The notes beneath the pieces were generated by a model. That model worked only from the letters and a program-made list of their open reading frames with translations, had not been told where the DNA came from and did no database searches. Source: Lentzea cavernae (GTDB taxonomy: Bacteria > Actinomycetota > Actinomycetes > Mycobacteriales > Pseudonocardiaceae). From it: a stretch of DNA of 64,000 bases. Location: contig NZ_BNAR01000005.1 in the NCBI RefSeq assembly GCF_014653695.1, positions 124,001 through 188,000 on the forward strand, written 5' to 3'. Below are positions 24,414 to 32,531 of this stretch, piece after piece (positions within the stretch are counted from its first letter, which is position 1; each line of letters begins with the position of its first letter). The position numbers and the translations under genes are program-made.

Positions 24414-27251
24414 TCAAAGGTTTTCCGGCATAGGGCGCGATGGAAGCACGTCAAATTCCCTTCGGGCCCATGAGACGAGGAATGATTGGGTCTCCCAAGC
24501 AATACCGCCCTCCGCCATCGAGTACATCAACTTCGAGTGATGCTCGCTGGCCGCACGGGCGACAGCAAGGTGATTTATGATTGGCACATCAGGCAGTCTC
24601 AGGTCCGACGCGCCGGATACTTGAAGCTCCAAGTAAGGTAAGAAGACCAATGCCAGAACATTGGCCGGCAGGGTGCCCAGCGGCGCGGCGGCGACAACTT
24701 GCCCAAACCAGTGCGTAGCAATGGCAAATCCCTGAATTTCGGAAGGGTACCATCGAGTCGCATCGATCCAAGGCAGAGGTGCTTTAATAAGCGCGTTTTC
24801 CAGCAAGGAAAAGTCAATCTGCAACCCACTACCAGACAATTTGCCCAGGCGTGTGACAAGAGGCGGCTGAGACCCAGTCAGAATTGAATCAGCAAGATAT
24901 AAGACCTCCGGGCCAAACTGTTTCACAAGTTGAGCCGGATCGATGTTGCCGGCAATCCCCCACCAGGGTCGATTCTTACGCCATTTGGATAGCTTGCGTT
25001 TGTGTCGATCAAGAAGCTGTAGTTTGATTTCACTCCACGCTTGTACACGACGCTGGTCCGCGCCAATGAGGTGCCGATCAAGTTTGGATAGCAACAGCCA
25101 AGCGGATTCGTTGCCAGTGCGAATCTCGGAATCAAGCTCGGCGGCCACATTTTTCAGCAATGCTTCAAGATTGCCAGGTGCGCTGCGATACATCAGTTCG
25201 TGCAGTGCATCGTCACGCGCGTGCATCTCATCGAACGCATACTTACCGACCCAACAGTGGAATCGACTGTCCGGTGTACCATCGACGGCACACCGGACAG
25301 CAACCGCAACAACCTCGCGAATCACATCGTATGCAGGTTGAATGTAGGCAAGAATTCTGGCCGCAAAGCTGCGCAGCAAAACAGCGTGGTCTGGGAGTTC
25401 TTCGATCGCGTTAAGTACCAGTCGGAGAACTTCCTCCGCCCCTCCGTCGACGTTACGATCGAGCTGCTGCAATGCAATCTGAGCAACTACATCCCACTCT
25501 CCCACGAAAACCCGTGGCGACAGAGTGTTCCAGAGGCGCTCTGCCGTCGGATTGGTCCGCACCAGGTGCTCGGCGGCAAAGAATTCCAAGAAAGTCCGGT
25601 GGGTAAACCCGTAACTCGGCTCGGTTTCTGTGGAGCCCACATCGGTAAGAATCCAGGCCCGCCCGGCGCAAAATTCTAGGAATTTCTCCGCAGTACCTAT
25701 TGCTTCGTCCTCATCAAACTTTTTGGCCACCAGATGCTCGACGAGAAATCGCACGATTCGACGCCTCGGCAATGCTTTTCCGGATTCTTCCGCACTGAAA
25801 AGTTTCCAAGCCAGATGCTGTACTGCCCCGCGCAAACGCCCCTGAAAGGGCAATGGGATCGCAATTCCGCGCATCGAGTCCCAACGGTCAAACAACATAA
25901 CCGCACATCGCTCATAGACCTGAGCAAGATTACGGGGAATGTAATGCTCACTGGAATACATGGCACACAGTAGGGCTAGCAGTAGAGGATTCGCTCGCAG
26001 CTCAGCGACCTGCTCGCTCTCCCTGAGAAAAGACTCAGCCATTGACCCTCGGTCACTTACGGGAGTGGCTTCGTCCAACGCAAACCATTTGTGGGCATAC
26101 TCTTTCACCTGCCCTGAAGTCATTTGGTAAACCACTCCTACCGAGAACGAGTCTGACGCCAGCGGGGCATCGGCGTAACCAATCAATCGAGCGGTGACAA
26201 CGACAGGCACATGCGAATACCTGCTCACGAATCCGTCAACCAGCTGGACGACGTTACTTCGCAGCTCCGGACTTACGAGTTCGTCGAGTCCGTCCAGAAG
26301 AACCACGGCTCGACCACTGCTCAACAAGTATTCAATTGCACCTGGCGGAACCGTTAGATTGTAAGGATCGGCGCAAATTTGCTGGAGGTAAAAAGCGAGT
26401 CCTTCACCACCTTTACGGAAAGCGTTCGAGAAGTTGCGAAGCACCAGGAGAAATGGCACTTTCCCTTCAGCCTCGGCGACCCGGTCGGATGCGATGTCAT
26501 GAGCGAGTTTCGCGACCAGGGTGGATTTACCTGCGCCTGGATCACCAAGAATCACCGAACGTTGTCCTGGCATCGCCAGTTCGCGCAGTACCGGCACGCG
26601 CGAACCTTCCTGTTCCGGACGCAAAACCGGAGCCACATATAGTTTAACGTACGGCACCGAACGACTCGTGCCCAAGTGAGGCAATCGCATATGGCGATGC
26701 ACCGAAGCGACCTGCGCTCGCATCTGATCTGCGAACTCGTGTATTTTCGTTAGATGGCCAACTAGTGCAAGTAGCCGTGAACTTGAGACAGCAACGGTTG
26801 TACGATGAGCCAACGCCGCCGCTGCCGCAGAATCAAGTTCGACGATTTTGTTTGCGTCGATGCACCAAATCACACCCGCAGTGACCGCATCCATGACTAC
26901 ATCGGCAGCGGTCAGCAGCAGGTCAGGGCGCAGTCCAGTTGAATGCTGCAAACCGGCGCGAATCGCTTCTCGAGTATCAGGGAAGATGTTTTTTGGCGCC
27001 TGTTTCGTCACTCGTCCAACTATAAACCGAAGGACGATTTCTTCGAACGCTGGCGAGCGTAAATATCCATCGAAACCTATAATCTCTTTTCCGTCCAGCT
27101 GATTGATGAGGTCATCTGCAACCGCAACTGGAGTCATAGTCCGCGCATCCTTGCGTAGCGTCAGGCGTTGCTGGTGCGCCTTCGTCCACCCAAAGAGCTT
27201 TCCTCCAGCTTGGCCCACTGCCCGACCGACGGCCGTCTCAATCCCTGCCAT
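24414..27251 (-). CDS. NACHT-domain STAND NTPase (putative anti-phage bNACHT protein)
   Basis: 945 aa from ATG 27251; an ORF extends to 27449 but that part is not protein-like. Residues 1-200 are helical with no known effector domain (FDGYLRSPAFEEIVLRFIVG), like the helical N-domains seen on many actinobacterial NACHT proteins. The NACHT core follows: Walker A GDPGAGKST at 236-244, Walker B VVLLDGLDEL at 316-325 with the DGLDE signature, a conserved VVVTARLIGY segment, and winged-helix parts to about 600. The C-terminal 300 residues are a helical sensor-like region without obvious LRR, TPR or WD repeats. NACHT proteins of bacteria commonly defend against phage. No second gene accompanies it. 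Confidence 0.88.
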   Translation of the reverse strand: MAGIETAVGRAVGQAGGKLFGWTKAHQQRLTLRKDARTMTPVAVADDLINQLDGKEIIGFDGYLRSPAFEEIVLRFIVGRVTKQAPKNIFPDTREAIRAGLQHSTGLRPDLLLTAADVVMDAVTAGVIWCIDANKIVELDSAAAAALAHRTTVAVSSSRLLALVGHLTKIHEFADQMRAQVASVHRHMRLPHLGTSRSVPYVKLYVAPVLRPEQEGSRVPVLRELAMPGQRSVILGDPGAGKSTLVAKLAHDIASDRVAEAEGKVPFLLVLRNFSNAFRKGGEGLAFYLQQICADPYNLTVPPGAIEYLLSSGRAVVLLDGLDELVSPELRSNVVQLVDGFVSRYSHVPVVVTARLIGYADAPLASDSFSVGVVYQMTSGQVKEYAHKWFALDEATPVSDRGSMAESFLRESEQVAELRANPLLLALLCAMYSSEHYIPRNLAQVYERCAVMLFDRWDSMRGIAIPLPFQGRLRGAVQHLAWKLFSAEESGKALPRRRIVRFLVEHLVAKKFDEDEAIGTAEKFLEFCAGRAWILTDVGSTETEPSYGFTHRTFLEFFAAEHLVRTNPTAERLWNTLSPRVFVGEWDVVAQIALQQLDRNVDGGAEEVLRLVLNAIEELPDHAVLLRSFAARILAYIQPAYDVIREVVAVAVRCAVDGTPDSRFHCWVGKYAFDEMHARDDALHELMYRSAPGNLEALLKNVAAELDSEIRTGNESAWLLLSKLDRHLIGADQRRVQAWSEIKLQLLDRHKRKLSKWRKNRPWWGIAGNIDPAQLVKQFGPEVLYLADSILTGSQPPLVTRLGKLSGSGLQIDFSLLENALIKAPLPWIDATRWYPSEIQGFAIATHWFGQVVAAAPLGTLPANVLALVFLPYLELQVSGASDLRLPDVPIINHLAVARAASEHHSKLMYSMAEGGIAWETQSFLVSWARREFDVLPSRPMPENL

Positions 27252-27850
27252 CGCTACATCATCTCCCAGGTGGGCCTTGTGCTGTGAGGAGGATGCCTCT
27301 ATCTCAAATACGCCCTGATCAAGGGCGACGCCGCTTCTTATAACTGAGCCGCCAACACGCAACCGCCGAGGGCATGAACTCCACTTGGCGAAGTATTTTC
27401 GGTTCTGACTCAAACAGGAAAATTCTTGTCGACACAGAATCGACAACACCCCGAGGTCACCGGTATGGGGCTGTGATTAAAGATCAACTCGTGCCCTGGC
27501 GACGTGCTGTTCCGCTGGAATACCAAAGCACGGACCGACGGGATTGGCAGCCTGTCGGGTTGCCACAGGTTCCTGCTCGTCACTTAGCCGCAGAGTGATT
27601 GCTGGCGACCAATGAGACGGCGGCAAAGTTTAGAGAGCGAAAGTCAGGTTACGGTGGGGTGCACGGTCGCGCTTGATGTGGTCGGCATTGGTTGTAGTGA
27701 GCCATGGGGCGGTTCAGCGCCGATCCGATGAGCAGCCGAGCACAACCTTGCAGAACACCGCGATCGCAACCTGTGTCCGATAGTGCCACTCCCGCCCCAA
27801 GCCGAAGACTAACTTTGCTATCGGCTCATCTATCTGCACCTGGGTCTCGT
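27252..27850. other. Gene-poor right flank of the island
   Basis: About 600 bp with only short ORFs of biased or non-protein-like composition on both strands. It must contain the NACHT gene promoter (the ATG is at 27251). No repeat, tRNA or transposase fragment that I could recognise. Confidence 0.5.
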
Positions 27851-27869
27851 TACCTACAAATGTTAGGTA
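27851..27869. terminator. Short hairpin after the HAD gene
   Basis: TACCTA (27851-27856) and TAGGTA (27864-27869) pair around CAAATGT directly after the HAD stop codon at 27870-27872. A weak 6-bp stem; a possible terminator for the HAD-DeoR transcript or an island-junction mark. Confidence 0.3.
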
Positions 27870-28415
27870 TTATTGGACGCGAACACCGAGCAGCGTGCGC
27901 AGGCCGTCGATCCCGGTGAAGTGGTGCCCCCGCATCCCCACCAGTTCGGCGGCCCGCACGTTCTCCAGCCGGTCGTCCACGAACAGGACGTCGTCGTCGC
28001 CCAGCGCGTCGCGGCAGAACTCGAACGCGGCGCGGTCCGGCTTGGCGTGGCCGATGCGGCAGGAGAACGCGCGCACCTCGAACAGGTCGAGCCACGCGTA
28101 GGTGCGTTCGAAGTTCCGGGCGAGGTCCTCGGGGATGTTGGACAGCAACGCGATGCGCCGGCCCGCGTTGTGCAGTTCGTGCAGCAGCGCGACCATCTCG
28201 TAGTCGATGCGGCTCCAGCTCGCCACGTCCTGCTCGACCAGGGGCGGGTGGCCGACGAGGGCCCAGTACTCGTCGGACGTCACGTCGCCGCGGTCGTAGG
28301 CGGGGCGGTGCTCCCAGTAGGCGTCCCAGAACTCCGGCGAGGTGCTCATCGTGGCCATGACCTCGGGTGACTGGTCGCGGGCGATGACGCCGAACATGTC
28401 GAACAGGACGATCAC
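27870..28415 (-). CDS. HAD-superfamily hydrolase lacking the second motif-I Asp
   Basis: 181 aa from GTG 28415, whose GTGA overlaps the DeoR stop. Motif I is LFDMFGV: the nucleophile Asp is kept but the position of the second Asp is Phe, as in dehalogenase-like and HAD-IA variant-3 proteins (FDxGGV class). Motif II LLSNIPED, motif III Lys in HAKPDRAAFEF and motif IV LFVDDRLENV are present. It may be a dehalogenase-like or sugar-phosphate enzyme. The partner DeoR regulator points to carbohydrate metabolism. Confidence 0.85.
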   Translation of the reverse strand: MIVLFDMFGVIARDQSPEVMATMSTSPEFWDAYWEHRPAYDRGDVTSDEYWALVGHPPLVEQDVASWSRIDYEMVALLHELHNAGRRIALLSNIPEDLARNFERTYAWLDLFEVRAFSCRIGHAKPDRAAFEFCRDALGDDDVLFVDDRLENVRAAELVGMRGHHFTGIDGLRTLLGVRVQ

Positions 28416-29149
28416 GCCGTCACCACCGTGACGCCCGCGGCGGCCAGGCCGTCGTCGCCGTCCGCGTCGGTGACCACGGCGTCCAGAGAGGACACCGGGG
28501 CCACGTGAGCCAGGGCGGTGCGGGTCAGTTTCGAGGCGTCGACGGCGGCGATGACGCGGCGGGCCGAGGTGATGGCGGCTCGTTTCACCGAGGCGTCCTC
28601 CAGGTCGAAGGCGGTCATGCCGTGTTCGGCGGACAGGCCGCAGCAGCCGATCACGGCCGTGTCGAAGCGCAACGCCTCCAGCGACGCCAGTGCCAGCGGG
28701 CCGGTGAGGGCCAGTTCGCCGGGGCGGGGGCGGCCGCCGGGGACCAGGAGCGTCACCGAGGCCGACGACGAGAGCGCGTTCACCGAGTGCAGCGACAGCG
28801 GCATGACGGTCACGCGCCGGTCGTGCAGCAGGCGGGCGACCTCGAGGCACGTGGTGCCGGCGTCGAGCACGACCGACTCGCCGTCCGCGATCAGGTCGGC
28901 GACGACGGTGGCGATGCGCCGCTTGGCGTCCATGTTCTCATCGGAGCGCAGTGCGAACGGGGGTTCGGAGCCGCGCAGCAGCAGGCTGCGGGCGCCGCCC
29001 CGGTAGCGTTCGAGGACGCCCTGGGCCGCGAGGACCTCCAGGTCGCGGCGGATGGTCATCTCGGAGGCGCCGGTCAGCGACGCCAGTTCCGCAACGCCGA
29101 GGGAGCCTGCGTCGCGGACCGCCTCGGAGATCTGCTTCAGTCGGGACAC
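28412..29149 (-). CDS. DeoR-family transcriptional regulator
   Basis: 245 aa from GTG 29149. N-terminal HTH VAELASLTGASEMTIRRDLEVLAAQGVLERYRGGA and C-terminal DeoRC sensor domain with DAGTTCLEVARLL and the later FDTAVIGCCGLSAEHGMT. These sense phosphosugars. Divergent from an MFS transporter and translationally coupled to the HAD gene downstream, so it should control both directions. Confidence 0.93.
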   Translation of the reverse strand: MSRLKQISEAVRDAGSLGVAELASLTGASEMTIRRDLEVLAAQGVLERYRGGARSLLLRGSEPPFALRSDENMDAKRRIATVVADLIADGESVVLDAGTTCLEVARLLHDRRVTVMPLSLHSVNALSSSASVTLLVPGGRPRPGELALTGPLALASLEALRFDTAVIGCCGLSAEHGMTAFDLEDASVKRAAITSARRVIAAVDASKLTRTALAHVAPVSSLDAVVTDADGDDGLAAAGVTVVTA

Positions 29150-29171
29150 GATCGTGATTGAACAACAGTGA

Positions 29172-29196
29172 TGTGCGAAACTCAACCTTTCGAACA
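29172..29196. promoter_or_regulatory. DeoR operator candidate
   Basis: TGTGCGAAA (29172-29180) and TTTCGAACA (29188-29196) match as inverted arms at 8 of 9 positions with a 7-base spacer, lying between the DeoR and MFS starts. Confidence 0.5.
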
Positions 29197-29222
29197 CGCC
29201 ATCCGTTCGTTAGCTTGTGCAT

Positions 29223-30380
29223 GTGAACGCTCTCAGGGCCGCGCGGGCCGCCACCTTCACGTACTTCGCCCTCAACGGGTTCCTGCTCGGGCTGTGGCTC
29301 GTGCACATCCCGACCGTCGAGGACAGCACCGGCATATCCCACGCCGAGCTCGGCCGGCTGTTGCTGCTGCTCGGGCTCGGCGCGTTCATCGGCATGCGGA
29401 TCGGCGGCAAGGTCACCGACCGCGCGGGCGTGAAGCTGGTCGTGCCGATCGCCGGTGTCGTGTGCAGCGTGACGGCGTTCCTGCCCGGTGTGGCCGTCAA
29501 CCAGTGGACGCTCGGTCTGGCGCTGCTCATCTTCGGCTTCGGCAACGGGCTGATCGACGTGAGCATGAACGCGCACGCCGTGGTGGTGGAGCGGCACTAC
29601 GACCGTCCGGTGATGTCGGCGTTCCACGCCACGTGGTCGCTCGGCGGTGTGGCGGCGGCGTTGACCGGTGCCCGCACGCTGAGCTGGGAGCTCTCCCCCG
29701 CCACCACCCTCGGCGCCGCCGCGGTGCTCGGTGTGGTCGTCAGCCTCGTGACCGCCCGCTTCCTGCTCAACGAGAAGGAGGAGCAGGCCGCCGAGCAGAC
29801 CGGCAAGCGCAAGGCACCGCGCCGGATCTGGATCATGGCCGTGCTCGCCCTGCTGGTGATGCTGAGCGAGGGCGCCGCCAACGACTGGAGCGTGCTGCAC
29901 CTGCAGGACGTCCTGAACGCCTCGCCGCAGATCGCGGCACTCGCCTACGGCGCGTTCGCCACGACGATGACGGTCGGGCGGCTGCTCGCGGACCGCGTGA
30001 GCGCCAAGATCGGGCCGATGGCGGTGCTGCGCTGGGGTTCGGTGATCGGCGCGGCGGGCATCGCGACGGCGGCGCTCTCGCCGTGGATCTGGCTGGCCCT
30101 GGTGGGCTGGGCGATCGCCGGCATCGGACTGTCTGGCACGGTGCCGCAGCTCTTCAGCGCCGCGGGCCACGCCGAACCCGGTGCGGCGGGCGTCAACGTC
30201 TCGCGCGTCGCCGGACTCGGTTACCTCGGCGTGCTGGCCGGACCGGCGGTGATCGGCTGGCTGACGCACTTCGTGCCGCTCAACATCGCGTTCCTGCTGC
30301 CCGTCGGGCTGTGCCTGGTCGCGGCGTTCTCGGCGGGCGTGTTGCGCACGGAACACACCGAGGAGAAGGTCTCGGCGTAA
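29223..30380 (+). CDS. MFS transporter (FucP/YbjJ-like)
   Basis: 385 aa from GTG 29223 (GTG 29217 is an alternative). Twelve hydrophobic segments in two halves. The loop after helix 2 reads GKVTDRAGVKL, the MFS signature region, and the mid-protein loop is basic (TGKRKAPRR). Similar in layout to sugar-permease or YbjJ-type proteins. The divergent DeoR regulator and HAD gene suggest a sugar or sugar-acid substrate. Confidence 0.88.
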   Translation: MNALRAARAATFTYFALNGFLLGLWLVHIPTVEDSTGISHAELGRLLLLLGLGAFIGMRIGGKVTDRAGVKLVVPIAGVVCSVTAFLPGVAVNQWTLGLALLIFGFGNGLIDVSMNAHAVVVERHYDRPVMSAFHATWSLGGVAAALTGARTLSWELSPATTLGAAAVLGVVVSLVTARFLLNEKEEQAAEQTGKRKAPRRIWIMAVLALLVMLSEGAANDWSVLHLQDVLNASPQIAALAYGAFATTMTVGRLLADRVSAKIGPMAVLRWGSVIGAAGIATAALSPWIWLALVGWAIAGIGLSGTVPQLFSAAGHAEPGAAGVNVSRVAGLGYLGVLAGPAVIGWLTHFVPLNIAFLLPVGLCLVAAFSAGVLRTEHTEEKVSA

Positions 30381-30390
30381 GAATGCCCGC

Positions 30391-31062
30391 ATGGATCTCA
30401 CCACCCTCGATCTGACCACGGCGCACCTGGCCGACGCGTGCATCCGGGCGAACATCCCGGTACGCACGGCCGTTCTGGCGCCGGTCGTCCCCGGCACGAA
30501 GACCGCCGGCCGCGTGCTGCCCGCACGGCACGCGGGCAGCGTCGACGTCTTCCTGGAGGCCCTTGAACGCAGCGAACCCGGTGACGTGCTGGTCGTCGAC
30601 AACGACGGCCGCACGGACGAGGCCTGCGTGGGCGACATGATCGTCCTCGAAGCCGGGAACGCCGGGCTCGCCGGCGTGGTCGTCTGGGGACTGCACCGCG
30701 ACACCCAGGACATCCGCGCGATCGGGCTGCCGGTCTTCAGCCTCGGCGCGAACCCGACGGGACCGTTGAGCCTGCGCGACCGTGCGCCGGAGGCACTCTC
30801 GACGGCTCAGGTCGACCAGTGGACCGTCACGGCCGACGACGTCGTGTTCGGCGACGACGACGGCGTGCTGTTCGTACCCGCCTCCGAGGTCGACGCGCTG
30901 ATCGAGAAGGCGCGCGGCATCCGGGACGTCGAACGAGCGCAGGCGGACCGCGTGCGGCAGGGTGAGTCCCTGCGCAGCCAGCTCCGGTTCGACGAGTACC
31001 TCGCGAGCGGACTCACGTTCCGCGAGCACCTGCGCAGGATCGGCGGCGCCGTCGAGGAGTGA
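30391..31062 (+). CDS. RraA-family aldolase / dimethylmenaquinone-methyltransferase-like protein
   Basis: 223 aa. RraA fold: GDVLVVDNDGRTDEACVGDMIVLEAG, the flexible GVVVWGLHRDTQDI (metal-binding Asp after the conserved Arg) and LPVFSLGANP. Relatives are 4-hydroxy-4-methyl-2-oxoglutarate or oxaloacetate aldolases; the class is often misnamed as a menaquinone methyltransferase. Ten bases after the MFS gene, so likely in one operon; may act on an imported organic acid. Confidence 0.85.
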   Translation: MDLTTLDLTTAHLADACIRANIPVRTAVLAPVVPGTKTAGRVLPARHAGSVDVFLEALERSEPGDVLVVDNDGRTDEACVGDMIVLEAGNAGLAGVVVWGLHRDTQDIRAIGLPVFSLGANPTGPLSLRDRAPEALSTAQVDQWTVTADDVVFGDDDGVLFVPASEVDALIEKARGIRDVERAQADRVRQGESLRSQLRFDEYLASGLTFREHLRRIGGAVEE

Positions 31063-31066
31063 GGCC

Positions 31067-31633
31067 ATGATCGCGGACAGGTACAGGGCACGCGCGGACG
31101 CGTTCGAGAAGAAGATCGCGAACGTGCGCTCCGACCAGTGGGCCGATCCGTCGCCGTGTGCGAAGTGGACGGCGCTCGAGGTCGTCGACCACGTCATCGA
31201 CATGCACGGCGTGATGCTCGGCCATCCGATCCCCCGCACCGAGGACCCGCTCACGGACTTCCGCGAGGCCCGTCGCCAGGTCCTCGACGCGCTCACCTCG
31301 GACCGTGCGACGAGCGAGGTCAGCACGCCGGCAGGTCCGATGACGCTGGAGGACCACGTCGACCAGGTCGTGAGCGACGACCTGGTGCTGCACGGCTGGG
31401 ACCTCGCCCGCGCCACCGGCCAGGACGAGACGATCCCGGCCGCAGACGTCGAACGCCTCTGGGCAGGCGCGACCTCCGTGCCCGCCGAGCTGATGGAACG
31501 CTTCCGCACACCCGGCGCGTTCGGTCCCGGCATCGAGGTCTACGGCGCCGAGGTCCCGGTGCCGCAGGACGCTCCGCTGCAGGCCAGGCTGCTCGGGTAT
31601 GTGGGCCGCGACCCCGTGTCGAAAAGTTCCTGA
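31067..31633 (+). CDS. TIGR03086-family mycothiol-type metalloprotein
   Basis: 188 aa from ATG 31067, four bases after the RraA stop. DinB-like four-helix bundle with the metal His in VVDHVIDMHG and LVLHGWDLARATG, and the opening PSPCAKWTALEVV (TPCxxW type). Family members use mycothiol as a cofactor, for example maleylpyruvate isomerase; the reaction here is unknown. Confidence 0.88.
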   Translation: MIADRYRARADAFEKKIANVRSDQWADPSPCAKWTALEVVDHVIDMHGVMLGHPIPRTEDPLTDFREARRQVLDALTSDRATSEVSTPAGPMTLEDHVDQVVSDDLVLHGWDLARATGQDETIPAADVERLWAGATSVPAELMERFRTPGAFGPGIEVYGAEVPVPQDAPLQARLLGYVGRDPVSKSS

Positions 31634-31677
31634 GCACTTCGACGGGTGCGTGTAGGGCTCCGCTGAGAGGAACGAAC

Positions 31678-32076
31678 ATGGACTGGACCCTGGAAGTCAT
31701 CGTCGTGCCGGTGTCGGATCTCGACCGCTCGAAGCGCTTCTACTCCGAGCAGCTCGGCTTCACCGTCGACCACGACACGACGTTCAGCGAGGACGCGCGC
31801 GTCCTGCAGCTCACCCCGCCCGGCTCGGGCTGCTCGATCGTGATGGGCAAGGGCATCGTCAAGGGCGAGCCGGGCACGTTGAAGGGCGTGCAGCTCGTCG
31901 TGTCGGACCTGGAGAAGGCCCGCGCGCAGCTCGTCGAGCGCGGGGTCGAGGTCGGCGAGATCGTGCGCATGAACGAGGCGGACGGAGGGTCGTTCATCTT
32001 CTTCGACGACCCGGACGGCAACAGCTGGGCCGTGCAGGAGATCAAGGCCCGCGCGACAGGTGGGGAGTGGAAGTGA
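31678..32076 (+). CDS. VOC/glyoxalase-family protein
   Basis: 132 aa. Starts LEVIVVPVSDLDRSKRFYSEQLGF and closes DDPDGNSWAVQEI, the standard two-module VOC layout. Co-translated with the YCII gene that overlaps it by GTGA. Function unassigned; possibly a small-molecule-binding or isomerase-type protein. Confidence 0.9.
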   Translation: MDWTLEVIVVPVSDLDRSKRFYSEQLGFTVDHDTTFSEDARVLQLTPPGSGCSIVMGKGIVKGEPGTLKGVQLVVSDLEKARAQLVERGVEVGEIVRMNEADGGSFIFFDDPDGNSWAVQEIKARATGGEWK

Positions 32077-32492
32077 AGTACATGCTGGTCAGCTACGGCG
32101 GCAGCCAGGAGGACTGGGAGGGCCTCGCCGCCTGGTCCGACGAGGACATGCACCGCATGATCGCCTACATGCGCGACCTGGACGCCGAGCTGCGCGCCTC
32201 CGGTGAGCTGTTGCAGTCCGAGGGGCTCAGCGGTCCGGCGCGGACGTTCGTGGTGCGGGGCGGCGACGACGGCCCGGTCGTGGTCGACGGTCCGTTCGCG
32301 GAGTCCAAGGAGGTCATCGCCGGGTACTGGGTGGTCGACGTCGCCAGCGAGGAACGCCTGCTGGAGATCGCGCGGAAGGCCTCGGCGTGCCCCGGTCCCG
32401 GTGGGAAGGTGCTCAACCAGCCGATCGAGGTGCACCCGATCATGAGCGCCCCCGACGTGGACCCGGAGACCCTGGCGCCGTACCAGAAGTAG
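32073..32492 (+). CDS. YCII/DGPF-domain protein
   Basis: 139 aa from GTG 32073 (GTGA with the VOC stop). Full YCII domain with the DGPF motif VVVDGPFAESKEVIAGYWVVDV. DGPF proteins usually sit beside ECF42 sigma factors; here it stands with a VOC gene instead, while the ECF42 gene at 41079-42323 has only a shortened partner. Confidence 0.9.
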   Translation: MKYMLVSYGGSQEDWEGLAAWSDEDMHRMIAYMRDLDAELRASGELLQSEGLSGPARTFVVRGGDDGPVVVDGPFAESKEVIAGYWVVDVASEERLLEIARKASACPGPGGKVLNQPIEVHPIMSAPDVDPETLAPYQK

Positions 32493-32527
32493 TGGTGAGG
32501 GGCCGGTGAGCACCGGCCCCTCACCAC
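32492..32527. terminator. Bidirectional terminator
   Basis: A perfect 17-bp stem with a 2-base loop (AG): the arm GTGGTGAGGGGCCGGTG at 32492-32508 is mirrored at 32511-32527. It lies between the convergent YCII and subtilase genes and can serve both strands. Confidence 0.85.
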
Positions 32528-32531
32528 CGGA

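Larger units (their letters stand above)
23326..27869. mobile_element. Low-G+C island around the NACHT gene
   Basis: Between VKOR and the HAD gene the base composition drops (31 G+C of 60 at 24481-24540, against 44 of 60 at 9181-9240), and codon third positions become A/T-rich. The segment holds one large gene and two gene-poor flanks of 1.1 and 0.6 kb. No integrase, transposase, tRNA or flanking direct repeat was found, so acquisition by transfer is inferred from composition and content only; the exact ends are uncertain. Confidence 0.6.

Noticed and set aside
27374..27598. 74-aa frame upstream of the NACHT gene
   Set aside because: Overlaps the expected NACHT promoter on the opposite strand and shows no family features.
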